64,000 bases of DNA from JAWQFO01 sp033436665. Its GTDB lineage: Bacteria > Pseudomonadota > Alphaproteobacteria > Rhodobacterales > Rhodobacteraceae. Below are positions 45,957 through 55,947 of this stretch, piece by piece (within the stretch, counting starts at the first letter, position 1; every line of letters begins with the position of its first letter). The notes under the pieces are model-generated. The model had not been told where the DNA came from. It made no database searches and saw only the letters and a program-made list of their open reading frames with translations. Both the position numbers and the translations under genes were made by a program. The stretch is taken from positions 229,163 to 293,162 of the forward strand of contig NZ_JAWQFO010000007.1 in the NCBI RefSeq assembly GCF_033436665.1. Direction: 5' to 3'.

Positions 45957-47026
45957 GCCGCATCGCCTTCTACGCACCGCTGAAGCCACCGTCGCACCCG
46001 AGACCTTCCGGCGACCGGGCGATGGCGCGGGCGTTGATGCTGGCGCTGGAGCACACCGGGCGCCACGTCACGGTCGCAAGCACGCTGCGCAGCTATGACG
46101 GCGCCGGCGACAGCGCCCGGCAACAAGACTTGGAGGGCGCGGCGCAGGCGGACCTCGGGCGTCTCGTCGAATCCGGTCGCAAGGCCGGGTGGACCTGCTG
46201 GTTGACCTATCACTGCTACTACAAGGCGCCCGACCTGCTCGGGCCCGCTGTCACCCGTCAGCTCGGAATTCCCTACGTCCAGATCGAGGCGACGCGCGCG
46301 CGAAAGCGCCTCGACGGGCCGTGGGCGCGTTTCGCGGCCCTGTCCGAGGCGGCCTGCGATCACGCCGATCTCATCTTCTATCTGACCGAGCGCGACGGCG
46401 AGACGCTGATCGCGCGCGCGCCCGAGGGCCAGACGGTGCGTCGCCTGCACGCTTTCCTGCCGCATACGGACCTGCCGCCCCCGTCGACGCTGGATGGTCC
46501 GATGCTCAGCGTCGGGATGTTCCGCCCGGGTGACAAGCTGGGCTCTTACCGGATCATCGCCGAAACGCTCGCGCTTCTCCAAACCAGCGACTGGTGCCTC
46601 GACATCGCCGGCGACGGCGCTGCGCGTCCGCAGGTCGAGGAGCTTATACGGGGTTTTGGACCGCGCGTGCGGCTGCTGGGAGAATGCGATCAGGCACGTC
46701 TGGCCGAGGCCTACGCGTCGGCGTCGCTGCTGTTCTGGCCCGGCGTGAACGAGGCTTTTGGCATGGCCTACCTCGAAGCGCAGGCCCGCGGCCTCCCCGT
46801 TGTCGCTCAGGACCGACCAGGCGTGCGCGACGTGCTGGCCGGCACCGATCAGCCACCGCCCGCAGCAGGGACATCGGCACTGGCGGAGCGGATAGACCGC
46901 CTGCTAGGCGACCCGGCTCTGCGTCGGGCCAGGTCGCGCGAGGTCCGCGCGCATGTGCAATCGCGCCACCTTCTCGGAACGGCCGCCCGGACCCTCGATG
47001 ACGGGTTGCGCGAGGTCGCCGCATGA
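45953..47026 (+). CDS. Glycosyltransferase (GT4-like)
   Basis: 357 residues. The N-terminal FYAPLKPPSHPRPSGDRAMARALMLAL fits the acceptor side of GT-B enzymes. The C-terminal half has WCLDIAGDGAARPQVEEL, ASLLFWPGVNEAFGMAYLEAQARGLPVVAQ (the E-x7-E donor site region) and the following arginine-rich helices. It forms ATGA overlaps on both sides. Donor and acceptor sugars are unknown. Confidence 0.88.
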   Translation: MSRIAFYAPLKPPSHPRPSGDRAMARALMLALEHTGRHVTVASTLRSYDGAGDSARQQDLEGAAQADLGRLVESGRKAGWTCWLTYHCYYKAPDLLGPAVTRQLGIPYVQIEATRARKRLDGPWARFAALSEAACDHADLIFYLTERDGETLIARAPEGQTVRRLHAFLPHTDLPPPSTLDGPMLSVGMFRPGDKLGSYRIIAETLALLQTSDWCLDIAGDGAARPQVEELIRGFGPRVRLLGECDQARLAEAYASASLLFWPGVNEAFGMAYLEAQARGLPVVAQDRPGVRDVLAGTDQPPPAAGTSALAERIDRLLGDPALRRARSREVRAHVQSRHLLGTAARTLDDGLREVAA

Positions 47027-47607
47027 CCCGTCTGGCGCTCTTGCGGCACGGGCATACCGCATGGAACCGGGCGGGACGCATTCAGGGCCGCAGCGACATT
47101 CCCCTCGACGCGGCGGCCGAGACCGAGCTGTCGGCGCTGTCGTTGCCGGCCCCCTGGAATGCGGCAGATCTCAGGTCGAGCCCGCTGTCCCGCGCAGTCC
47201 GAACTGCCGAACTGGTCGCCGGTCGCCCCCCGCGCGCGGATGCCGCCCTGATCGAGATGCACTGGGGCGCATGGGAAGGCTGTCAAGGTGCGGCGCTGCG
47301 CGCCGATCCCGGATCGGGCTATCGCGACATCGAAGACTGGGGATGGGAGTTCCGCCCGCCCGGCGGCGAAAGCCTTTCCGAGATGCGCACCCGCCTTCGG
47401 GGATGGGCCGAGGCCCTGACCGAGGATACCGTCGCGGTCTGTCACATCGGCACGATGCGTGTTCTGCTGGCGCATGCCATGGGCTGGGATTTCACCGGGC
47501 CGGCCCCCTTCCGCATCAAGCGAGGGCGGCTCTTCATCATCAACACTAATTCCCGGGGCTGGACGGCTGATCCATCGCCCATACGCCTCGTGGAGCGTCA
47601 CCGATGA
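47023..47607 (+). CDS. Histidine phosphatase (phosphoglycerate-mutase-like)
   Basis: 194 residues. The phospho-His motif LLRHGHTAWN (Arg8-His9-Gly10) and the DLRSSPLSRAVRTAELV and MHWGAWEGC segments, then VCHIGTMR with the second His, define a cofactor-independent histidine phosphatase like GpmB, CobC or PhoE. Inside a glycosyltransferase operon with overlapping genes, it may dephosphorylate a sugar-phosphate or lipid-sugar intermediate (inference). Confidence 0.9.
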   Translation: MTRLALLRHGHTAWNRAGRIQGRSDIPLDAAAETELSALSLPAPWNAADLRSSPLSRAVRTAELVAGRPPRADAALIEMHWGAWEGCQGAALRADPGSGYRDIEDWGWEFRPPGGESLSEMRTRLRGWAEALTEDTVAVCHIGTMRVLLAHAMGWDFTGPAPFRIKRGRLFIINTNSRGWTADPSPIRLVERHR

Positions 47608-48755
47608 CCGCGCCGGGACCGCGGGTGATGATCGTCGTCACCCACCTGTTGGGCACCGGGCACCTGGCCCGCGCGGCGACCTTGGCCCGGGCTTTCGTCG
47701 CGGCGGGCGCAGAGGTCACGCTCGTGTCCGGCGGCTTTGCGGTGCCGCGCATCGACACCGGCGGCGCCGATCTCGTGCAACTGCCGCCGCTTCGGTCCGA
47801 CGGCGTCGATTTCTCACGGCTCTTGGACGGCAACGACAACCCGGCGGACGATGCCTTGTTTCGCAGCCGCGCGGATCAGATGATCGACACCCTGCGCCGG
47901 ACCGATCCGCAGGTCCTGATCACCGAGCTTTTCCCGTTCGGGCGGCGCAACCTGCGACAGGAATTCACCGCCCTGCTCGAGGCCGCCGATGACCTCGAGG
48001 CGCGACCGCTGATCCTTTGCTCGATCCGCGACATTCTCGCCCCGCCGTCGAAACCGTCCCGTGCAGACTGGACCGAAGCGCTTGTCGCACGGCACTACGA
48101 TGCCGTCCTCGTACATTCCGATCCAACGGTCACGCCGCTGGAGCTCAGCTGGCCCGTCACCGACGCGCTGGCCGCAAAGCTGGCCTACACGGGTTTCGTG
48201 GCACCACCCCCTGCCCCGCTGCATCCAACGACGGACGGCGCGGGCGAAGTACTCATCAGCGCCGGGGGCGGCAGTGTCGGCGACCATGTGTACTCCGCCG
48301 CCCTCGCAGCCGCGCGCCTGCAACCGACACGCAATTGGCGGCTGCTCGTGGGCGGTGCGGACGCCCATGACCGCTGCGCATCCCTGCGCGCGGAGGCGCC
48401 CAGCAATGTCATCGTCGAGCCGGCGCGGGCCGATTTCCGCCAGATGCTGCATCACGCGGCCGCCTCGGTCTCGATGTGCGGATACAACACCGCCCTCGAC
48501 CTGCTGCAGGCCGGAACACCCGCGGTAATCGTTCCCTTCGACGCCGGCAGCGAGGTTGAGCAGGGTCTGCGCGCCAAGGCGCTGTCACGCCTGCCGGGGT
48601 TCGAGACGATCCGCGCCACCGATCTGGATGCCAAAGGCCTCGCGAATGCGGTGATGCGCCTCGAAAGCGGTCCGCGGCGTACCCCGGTCACAACCGGACT
48701 CGACGGCGCAAGACACAGCGCCGAGATCGTGTTCGAGATGCTGGAGGACCGGTGA
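47604..48755 (+). CDS. GT28/MurG-like glycosyltransferase, paralogue of the 43486 gene
   Basis: 383 residues. It has VTHLLGTGHLARAATLARAFV (GTGH motif) at the N-terminus and SVSMCGYNTALDLLQAGTPAVIVPF in the donor-binding half, both shared with the first gene of the operon. This suggests duplication within the pathway or two donor sugars. The stop overlaps the following start by one base (TGATG). Confidence 0.83.
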   Translation: MTAPGPRVMIVVTHLLGTGHLARAATLARAFVAAGAEVTLVSGGFAVPRIDTGGADLVQLPPLRSDGVDFSRLLDGNDNPADDALFRSRADQMIDTLRRTDPQVLITELFPFGRRNLRQEFTALLEAADDLEARPLILCSIRDILAPPSKPSRADWTEALVARHYDAVLVHSDPTVTPLELSWPVTDALAAKLAYTGFVAPPPAPLHPTTDGAGEVLISAGGGSVGDHVYSAALAAARLQPTRNWRLLVGGADAHDRCASLRAEAPSNVIVEPARADFRQMLHHAAASVSMCGYNTALDLLQAGTPAVIVPFDAGSEVEQGLRAKALSRLPGFETIRATDLDAKGLANAVMRLESGPRRTPVTTGLDGARHSAEIVFEMLEDR

Positions 48756-49510
48756 TGCGCGTTGACTGGACACCGGTGACCGAGGCCGTCGCCCGGTTGC
48801 GGTCGGATGGGAGAAGACTAACGCTCTGGTGGCGCGACGACGATGCCGTCCGGGCCGGCCCCGAGCTCGATCGGCTTGCTGCGCTGTCACATGACATAGG
48901 CCTGCCCGTGGGCCTCGCCGTGATCCCGTCGCTCGCAAAGGACACCCTCGCGGAATACCTGTTGCATTCGCCTGAGCTGATCCCGCTCGTACACGGCTGG
49001 GCGCATCGCGACCACGCCCCGGCCGGGGCCAAGAAGGCCGAGTTCGGATATCCGCGCGCGGAAGGCCACGCGGAACTGTCCCACGGACTCGACCGGGCGC
49101 GCGCGCTGTTCGGAGATAGGCTGCTGCCGGTCTTCGTTCCGCCGTGGAACCGGATCGACGCCGGGTTCGAACCGATGCTGCCCACGCTCGGCTACGTGGC
49201 GCTCTCGACCTACGGGCCGCGCCGTCCCGCCTCGCCGGGGCTGCAGCGCCTCAACACCCATGTCGACCCCATTGATTGGCGCGGCACCCGCAGCCTCGTC
49301 GATCCCGAACGCCTGATCCGGGACACCGCCCGGGCCATCGACGCCCGTCGCACGTGCGCCACCGACCCGGACGAGCCGCTCGGGCTACTCACGCACCATC
49401 TTGTGCATGACGCGGCAATCTGGGACTTCTCGCGCGCGCTGCTGACGACGCTTCTCGAATGCGGCGCGGAACCCGGCGACCCGCGCCACCTGATCGGAGA
49501 GACCACATGA
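48755..49510 (+). CDS. Polysaccharide-deacetylase-like protein
   Basis: 251 residues with NodB-type elements: WWRDDDAV (motif 1 acids), LVHGWAHRDH (the H-x3-H metal pair) and FVPPWNRIDAGFEP. It is shorter and less typical than CE4 chitin or peptidoglycan deacetylases, and no signal peptide is seen, so it probably acts on a cytoplasmic glycan intermediate. ATG 48755 is preferred over GTG 48752 because GGAGG then has 7-nt spacing. It overlaps the methyltransferase gene by 4 bp. Confidence 0.82.
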   Translation: MRVDWTPVTEAVARLRSDGRRLTLWWRDDDAVRAGPELDRLAALSHDIGLPVGLAVIPSLAKDTLAEYLLHSPELIPLVHGWAHRDHAPAGAKKAEFGYPRAEGHAELSHGLDRARALFGDRLLPVFVPPWNRIDAGFEPMLPTLGYVALSTYGPRRPASPGLQRLNTHVDPIDWRGTRSLVDPERLIRDTARAIDARRTCATDPDEPLGLLTHHLVHDAAIWDFSRALLTTLLECGAEPGDPRHLIGETT

Positions 49511-49989
49511 GCCGGCTGGAATCCTTTCGCCGCAGACTGACCGCCCAGATCGACGGACTCGACTGGGCGACCGCAGAGATCGCGGGACTCGAGGGCGACG
49601 TGCTCGAGCTTGGCCTCGGCAACGGGCGCACCTACGACCATCTGCGCGAACGCCTACCCGGACGCCGGATCTGGGTCATCGACCGGGTCATGCGCGCCCA
49701 TCCCGACTGCATCCCGCCAGAAAACGATTTCCTGAACGGCGAGGCCGACGACATGCTGGCGCGCCTTGCCAAGGCGGGCGTGCGCATGGCGCTGGCGCAT
49801 TACGACTTCGGCACCGGCGACCACCCCGCCGACGCCGCCGAGGGCGCCCGCCTCGCTCCGCTGATCGCCGCGGTCATGGCGCCCGGCGGGCTGATCGTGG
49901 CGCAACAGAAGATGCCCGGCATGCACGAAATCGCGGGACCCGACGCCGTCGATCCCGGCCGCTACCATTTCTACCGCGCCGAGAGCTAG
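49507..49989 (+). CDS. Small class I SAM-dependent methyltransferase-like protein (copy 2)
   Basis: 160 residues starting MSRL, with ELGLGNGRTY at residues 34-43 (SAM loop) and later MALAHYDFGTGDHP and MAPGGLIVAQQKMPGM. It is a paralogue of the protein at 33613-34098. Here it ends the glycan operon, overlapping the deacetylase gene (ATGA). A role in methylating the glycan or lipid product is likely, but the acceptor is unknown. Confidence 0.82.
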   Translation: MSRLESFRRRLTAQIDGLDWATAEIAGLEGDVLELGLGNGRTYDHLRERLPGRRIWVIDRVMRAHPDCIPPENDFLNGEADDMLARLAKAGVRMALAHYDFGTGDHPADAAEGARLAPLIAAVMAPGGLIVAQQKMPGMHEIAGPDAVDPGRYHFYRAES

Positions 49990-50064
49990 CGGGCGCATTT
50001 CCACCTGCCGCGGGGCGCGCAGGCGTGCTAGTCAACTGCAAAACCACCTCGAAGGACCGAGACG

Positions 50065-50181
50065 ATGACGAGACTTGCGATCCTGTTCGCCGCGCTGCTG
50101 GCGCTGACCGCCTGCGAGACCACGAAGGGCATCGGGCGCGACATGGAAAACGCGGGAGCCGCGATCCAGCGCGCGGTCTGA
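50065..50181 (+). CDS. Entericidin-like small lipoprotein 1
   Basis: 38 residues: MTRLAILFAALLALTAC is a lipoprotein signal with lipobox LTAC, followed by ETTKGIGRDMENAGAAIQRAV. This is the entericidin (EcnA/EcnB) pattern: a short lipidated amphipathic helix with GIGRD. A second copy follows 57 bp downstream. The family is known from E. coli as an antidote/toxin lipoprotein pair tied to stationary-phase lysis; function in this lineage is not established. Confidence 0.8.
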   Translation: MTRLAILFAALLALTACETTKGIGRDMENAGAAIQRAV

Positions 50182-50238
50182 CGGGAACAGGCGGCCCGCT
50201 TGCCGCGTTGTGCGGCGAACCTTACCGAGGAGACCGCC

Positions 50239-50376
50239 ATGACCCGTATTTTCATCCTGCTGGGCACCATCTTCGCCCTCACCGCCTGCGAAACCGCGAA
50301 AGGCGTCGGCCGTGACGTCGAGAACGCCGGGGAGGCGGTGCAGGAAGGCGCTGCGGATGCGCAGGCTTCGATCTGA
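50239..50376 (+). CDS. Entericidin-like small lipoprotein 2
   Basis: 45 residues, starting MTRIFILLGTIFALTAC (lipobox LTAC), then ETAKGVGRDVENAGEAVQEGAADAQASI. It is a tandem paralogue of the 50065 gene with a longer C-terminal tail, and begins after CCGAGGAGA. A G+C stem-loop with a T run follows at 50383-50406. Confidence 0.82.
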   Translation: MTRIFILLGTIFALTACETAKGVGRDVENAGEAVQEGAADAQASI

Positions 50377-50382
50377 CTGAAG

Positions 50383-50412
50383 GGGCGGCCGGATCGGCGG
50401 CCCTTTGCTTTC
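50383..50412 (+). terminator. Intrinsic terminator after the entericidin pair
   Basis: Stem GGGCGGCCG (50383-50391), loop GAT, stem CGGCGGCCC (50395-50403) with one mismatch, then TTTGCTTT. It lies 7 bp past the second entericidin stop and abuts the 3' end of the convergent zinc-finger gene. Confidence 0.68.
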
Positions 50413-50725
50413 AGACGGCGCAATTTTTGCAGAATGCCGTGTCAGGAAGAAGCGTAAGGCGCGCGTCCGAAACGGCATCTCCGCAGGTCTGACACAGCCC
50501 GTATGAGCCGTCCTCGATCCGCGCCAGCGCGGCGTCGATGCGGCGCAGTTCGTTCAGTTCGGCCTGCCCCAACGCCTCCAGCACTTCGTCGCCCTGCCGC
50601 TCGGTCGAGCGATCTTCCCAATCCGGCGTCGCCGGTTGGTCGAGTTCGCGCTCGACCGCCTGCAGCGCGACTGCAAGCTCGGCACGGCGGGTTTCAAGAA
50701 CTGTTTTCTGCCTGGAAATGTCCAT
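50411..50725 (-). CDS. DksA/TraR-type zinc-finger protein
   Basis: 104 residues with a coiled-coil N-terminal half and a four-cysteine zinc finger: Cys78, Cys81, Cys99 and Cys102 (GLCQTCGDA...AFCKNC). It resembles the short TraR/YbiI-like DksA relatives that bind in the RNA polymerase secondary channel. The start at 50725 follows an AGGGGA-type purine stretch. It is convergent with the entericidin genes. Confidence 0.88.
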   Translation of the reverse strand: MDISRQKTVLETRRAELAVALQAVERELDQPATPDWEDRSTERQGDEVLEALGQAELNELRRIDAALARIEDGSYGLCQTCGDAVSDARLTLLPDTAFCKNCAV

Positions 50726-50801
50726 TCCGGTCTCCCCTTTGATCGGGAAGACAATGGCGGCGAGCCGAGCCCTTCGCCTTGATATGCGTCAAGATCGCCG
50801 G

Positions 50802-51173
50802 TCAGGCACGCGCGGCCAATGTATCGCGCAGCAGGGCGGCGTTCCGGCGGTGCGACTTGAAGAAGAGGTCGAAGACGTCGCCGAGGACCGGCACCGAGCC
50901 CACGAAGAAGTCCACGCCCGCATTGCCCGCCATCTTCGCCAGAACCGCACCGCGCGCGCCGTGCCGGTATGCGGTGTAGATCATCCACAGCGACGGCAGC
51001 AGCATCACCGTGTCGCCGACCCCCGGAACGAGCCCGACGATGGAGTCGAAACCGAAGCGCAACGGCGTGCCGGGAATGCGCCAACGGGTGTCAAGAAGCC
51101 GCGCGATCCGCTCCGCCCGCCGGAGGTCGGCGTCGCGGTCGGGGATCGGGGTGTAGGTCGCGTCGGTGGGCAT
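50802..51173 (-). CDS. DUF4112 protein
   Basis: 123 residues with the DUF4112 core: RIARLLDTRWRIPGTPLRFG, GLVPGVGDTVMLLPSLWMIY, and SVPVLGDVFDLFFKSHRRN, with two hydrophobic helices. The function is unknown; the family is a small predicted membrane protein. The start MPTDATY at 51173 has AAGGAG upstream. Confidence 0.85.
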   Translation of the reverse strand: MPTDATYTPIPDRDADLRRAERIARLLDTRWRIPGTPLRFGFDSIVGLVPGVGDTVMLLPSLWMIYTAYRHGARGAVLAKMAGNAGVDFFVGSVPVLGDVFDLFFKSHRRNAALLRDTLAARA

Positions 51174-51420
51174 GGCGGTTCTCCTTGGAGGGAGAACGGC
51201 GGGGGGTGGGGACGGGTTCCCGGACACTCGTCGCGCGCGCCAATTGCGGCGGGATGTAACGGCGGCGTGGAGGCCATCCCCAGATGAAACTGAACCCTAC
51301 GATATTTGTGATCGAGCGAGCACCGAAAGGCATCGGCGAGTTAACGGTCCAATCTACACTTGCTTTACGAGGGCGTGAAATGACACATTGCATCAACGCT
51401 AGGGCGAACTAACAGAGAAA
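51174..51420. other. Intergenic region where GC-rich DNA gives way to AT-rich DNA
   Basis: The first ~110 bases (upstream of DUF4112) are GC-rich; base composition drops from about 51290 on. A 42-residue plus-strand frame (51284-51412, MKLNPTIF...) exists but has only a weak, distant GAGG and no recognised similarity, so it is not called. No promoter or repeat is obvious. Confidence 0.5.
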
Positions 51421-51483
51421 TTGCCACAGCAGAAGCTACGGTCAAATAACTACTGCGGCAAATTATTTGTCAGGAAACGTCCT

Positions 51484-52056
51484 ATGGATCTTATTGAAAC
51501 CCTTCGATACTTCCCGCTTCATATTGACCATGGCCAGCAAGCTGCGTTTTCAACACTTGCGCACCTGCTGGAAAGCTTTCAGACAGAAGTTCGGGCACAA
51601 CAAAGACTAATGGAAAATCACTCAGGAAAATCCGAAGGTGATTTTCGAATATGCGACCGCAGTGAGGTTATTCGATCAATATGGAGCTCCATCACGCTAA
51701 TCCATCAAATCGGAAAACTATCGAGATCCGAAAAGCACTTTCTCAACCCCATTTACCAAAGTTCGAAGTTTCGATCCATAGCTGAGCATGCTACCAAACT
51801 GAGAGATCAAAGAGACCATATCCACAATAACTTGGGAAACCTACGGAAGAAAAAAGTTCTTATTCCTTTAAACGGGGTAATCACTTGGACTTTTGCACCG
51901 CAAGTCGAACAAGAAAAACTTAAGGTAAAGATACAGGCATTCTCCATCGACCCCATACTTAAAAAATTTTCGGTAGACATACTGGGTAGTTTCGAGGAAA
52001 TTAAGTACCCCTTTGACAATTTAACAATATTTGCGCTCAAGAGAAATTCAACATAA
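51484..52056 (+). CDS. Orphan protein in AT-rich DNA, possible HEPN-like
   Basis: 190 residues if started at ATG 51484 (MDLIETL); an in-frame TTG at 51421 gives 211. Base composition is much richer in A+T than every neighbour, with codons such as AAA, ATA and TTA, pointing to horizontal acquisition. The protein is mainly helical in its first two thirds, then has a strand-rich C-terminus. It contains R-D-Q-R-D-H (residues 107-112 of the short form), which fits the R-[N/D]-x3-H pattern of HEPN ribonucleases. No family was recognised with certainty, so the HEPN idea is tentative. Confidence 0.6.
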   Translation: MDLIETLRYFPLHIDHGQQAAFSTLAHLLESFQTEVRAQQRLMENHSGKSEGDFRICDRSEVIRSIWSSITLIHQIGKLSRSEKHFLNPIYQSSKFRSIAEHATKLRDQRDHIHNNLGNLRKKKVLIPLNGVITWTFAPQVEQEKLKVKIQAFSIDPILKKFSVDILGSFEEIKYPFDNLTIFALKRNST

Positions 52057-52373
52057 CGCGCGCACGCGACCAGTTAAACAGCTATGCTATTGAGGTTTTG
52101 AGCGCTCTAAATTCCGGAGTCTCCCGCTTAGATCAAATTAGTTTCAAAAAAAGACGGCATTGAGCGAAGCCGAACAAGTTCCATTTTGTCTTGTATTCGA
52201 AGCCGAAATTTCATCTAGGAAATAGGCTTTCAACACTTCTATCGCAGCCCAACACCGGCTTCTGGATGTTCAGCACGAGGATCCATTCGCCTATGCCCAA
52301 GCTAGACAACCGGGGTGCGCACGCAATTGTCTACGACAATCGCTGCCGCGCACTCGCCTTGAAAATGGACAGA
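52057..52373. other. AT-rich intergenic remainder before lepA
   Basis: 317 bases with mixed composition. No convincing gene: plus-strand frames opening at 52191 run antisense through lepA and are not real. The only strong structure is the inverted repeat at its right border (52355-52395). Confidence 0.5.
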
Positions 52374-54173
<1,800 letters not shown>

Positions 54174-54351
54174 GATCGGTTGATATGTCCGCCTTTCGGG
54201 GGGCGGTCAAGGTCGGTCGCGCGTCGCAGACAACAGGACGAAGGGCGCCTGCGACACCCTGTTCCCAAGGCCATTACCGGAGATTGCCTGTTCCAGCGAA
54301 AGGCAACTGTTGGTAGCATCGCCCCGGATGGATTACCCTGGAGGACATGTC

Positions 54352-55446
54352 ATGGACCGAAGCCTGCTCCGCGCCGCCCTCTGCACCGGGCTGGCAACCG
54401 TCGGACTGCCTGCCGCGACGTGGGCACAGGACAGCGACGGCTGGGATTTCTACGGCCAGTTGAATTTCGGGGTCCTGACCTCGGACAACGGGTTCGACAC
54501 CCATTCGAGCTTTGCCGACAATGCCAATTCACCTTCCCGGATCGGGCTCTTCTACGACCGGGCGCTTGCCGGGGGATCTCAGTTCCGGTTCAACTTCGAG
54601 ACATCTTTCGGCGCCACCAGCACGGCCAGCGTCAACGGCGACGACAACAGCTTCGACATCGACTACGACGAGACCCGACTGCGCAAGCTTGAAGGGATCG
54701 TGACGATACCGGGCGTTGGCCGGCTGTCATTCGGACAGGGCAGCACCGCGACGGACGGCGTGGCCGAGGCGGACTTTTCCGGCACAGGGGTCGTGATCTA
54801 TTCGGGCATCGCGGACCTCGCCGGCGCGCAGGAATTCTACGACACATCGGGCGATCCCTCAGGCATCTCCGTGGGCAGCGTCTTCGGCTCCTTCGACGGA
54901 GCGCGCCGCTTCCGGGCCCGCTATGACACGCCGCAACTCAACGGGTTCACCTTCTCGATATCGGCCGGCGAAGAGGTGCTAGTCGACGGGGACGACAACG
55001 AATACTACGACATTGGCGGCCGCTACCTGCGCGACTACGGCGACATGCAGGTGGATGCACGGCTGGGCTATTCATGGCGCGGCGGCCCGGTGGAACTGTT
55101 GTCGGGATCGCTTGCGCTTCTGCATGAACCCAGCGGCTTCAACGTAGCCTTCGCCAGCGGGCGGGAGCAGACCGGCGGCGATGCCGAGTACGGCTATGTC
55201 AAGCTCGGCCTGATCCGCAACTGGTCCGCCTATGGCCCGACGGCCTTTGCCGTCGACTATTACGACGGTTCGGATTTTCAGGTCTCCGGATCGGAGTCGA
55301 CGGCCATCGGCCTCGGCTTCGTGCAAACCGTGGAACAGTATAACCTCGATCTCTACGCCGCGTGGAAGCGCTACGAGTACGACGGTGGCGGAAGCGATCT
55401 GGAGGACATGGACGTCACTTTCGTCGGGGCGCGCTGGACGTTCTGA
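54352..55446 (+). CDS. Outer-membrane porin
   Basis: 364 residues with a signal peptide (LATVGLPAATWAQ) and a beta-barrel pattern of alternating short hydrophobic strands, ending in an aromatic GARWTF. Terminal Phe is the outer-membrane assembly signal. The overall pattern (FYGQLNFGVLTSDNGFD, loop acids, RLSFGQGS) is that of general porins in Rhodobacteraceae. ATG 54352 has GGAGG seven bases upstream. The substrate is not predictable. Confidence 0.9.
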   Translation: MDRSLLRAALCTGLATVGLPAATWAQDSDGWDFYGQLNFGVLTSDNGFDTHSSFADNANSPSRIGLFYDRALAGGSQFRFNFETSFGATSTASVNGDDNSFDIDYDETRLRKLEGIVTIPGVGRLSFGQGSTATDGVAEADFSGTGVVIYSGIADLAGAQEFYDTSGDPSGISVGSVFGSFDGARRFRARYDTPQLNGFTFSISAGEEVLVDGDDNEYYDIGGRYLRDYGDMQVDARLGYSWRGGPVELLSGSLALLHEPSGFNVAFASGREQTGGDAEYGYVKLGLIRNWSAYGPTAFAVDYYDGSDFQVSGSESTAIGLGFVQTVEQYNLDLYAAWKRYEYDGGGSDLEDMDVTFVGARWTF

Positions 55447-55481
55447 GCTGCCGCGCGGACCTTCGATGGGCCAAACGTGAA

Positions 55482-55510
55482 TTGCCCTGTCCTGCCCTTT
55501 GCGGCATAAA
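55482..55510 (+). promoter_or_regulatory. Candidate promoter for the 55573 lipoprotein
   Basis: TTGCCC at 55482-55487 and CATAAA at 55505-55510 with a 17-nt spacer. A second CGGCATAAA copy follows directly. Matches to consensus are only 4/6 each, so this is a weak call. Confidence 0.35.
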
Positions 55511-55572
55511 ACGGCATAAAGCAGTGACAGGCGGATCGGGACGGCACCCGGCCGCGAAAGGCAGGCATTCGA

Positions 55573-55926
55573 ATGAGATTTCTTGTTCTCGCCCTCGGCA
55601 TTGTCGCGGTCCTTTCCGCCTGCGGCGGGGGGCGGAAAAGCGCGACAGTGGGGTACCGCGAACCGGTGCTGTTCGCCACCGGACCGATCTACAGCTCGTG
55701 TCTCAAGCTGAACAAGCGCGAGGCTTCGAAGGCGCGCTGCGGCTGCGTTCAGGCGGTCGCCGACATGTCGCTGAGCTCGGGCGAGCAGCGCAAGGGCGCG
55801 GTGTTCTATCGCGACCCGCACAAGGCGCAGGAGACGCGGCAATCCGACCGCGCCGGGGACGAACGGTTCTGGACCCAATGGCGCGCCTTCGGAGATCAGG
55901 CCGAGCGGCTCTGCAGACGCACTTGA
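55573..55926 (+). CDS. Small lipoprotein of unknown function
   Basis: 117 residues. The signal ends in VLSAC, a lipobox, so the mature protein is lipidated at Cys17. The body has three conserved-looking cysteines (SSCLKLN, ARCGC) and a basic C-terminus (AERLCRRT). The ARCGCVQAVADMSLSSGEQRKGA region is found in Rhodobacteraceae lipoproteins of unknown role. I do not assign a function. Confidence 0.8.
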   Translation: MRFLVLALGIVAVLSACGGGRKSATVGYREPVLFATGPIYSSCLKLNKREASKARCGCVQAVADMSLSSGEQRKGAVFYRDPHKAQETRQSDRAGDERFWTQWRAFGDQAERLCRRT

Positions 55927-55947
55927 TCGCACGGTGATCCTCGATCG

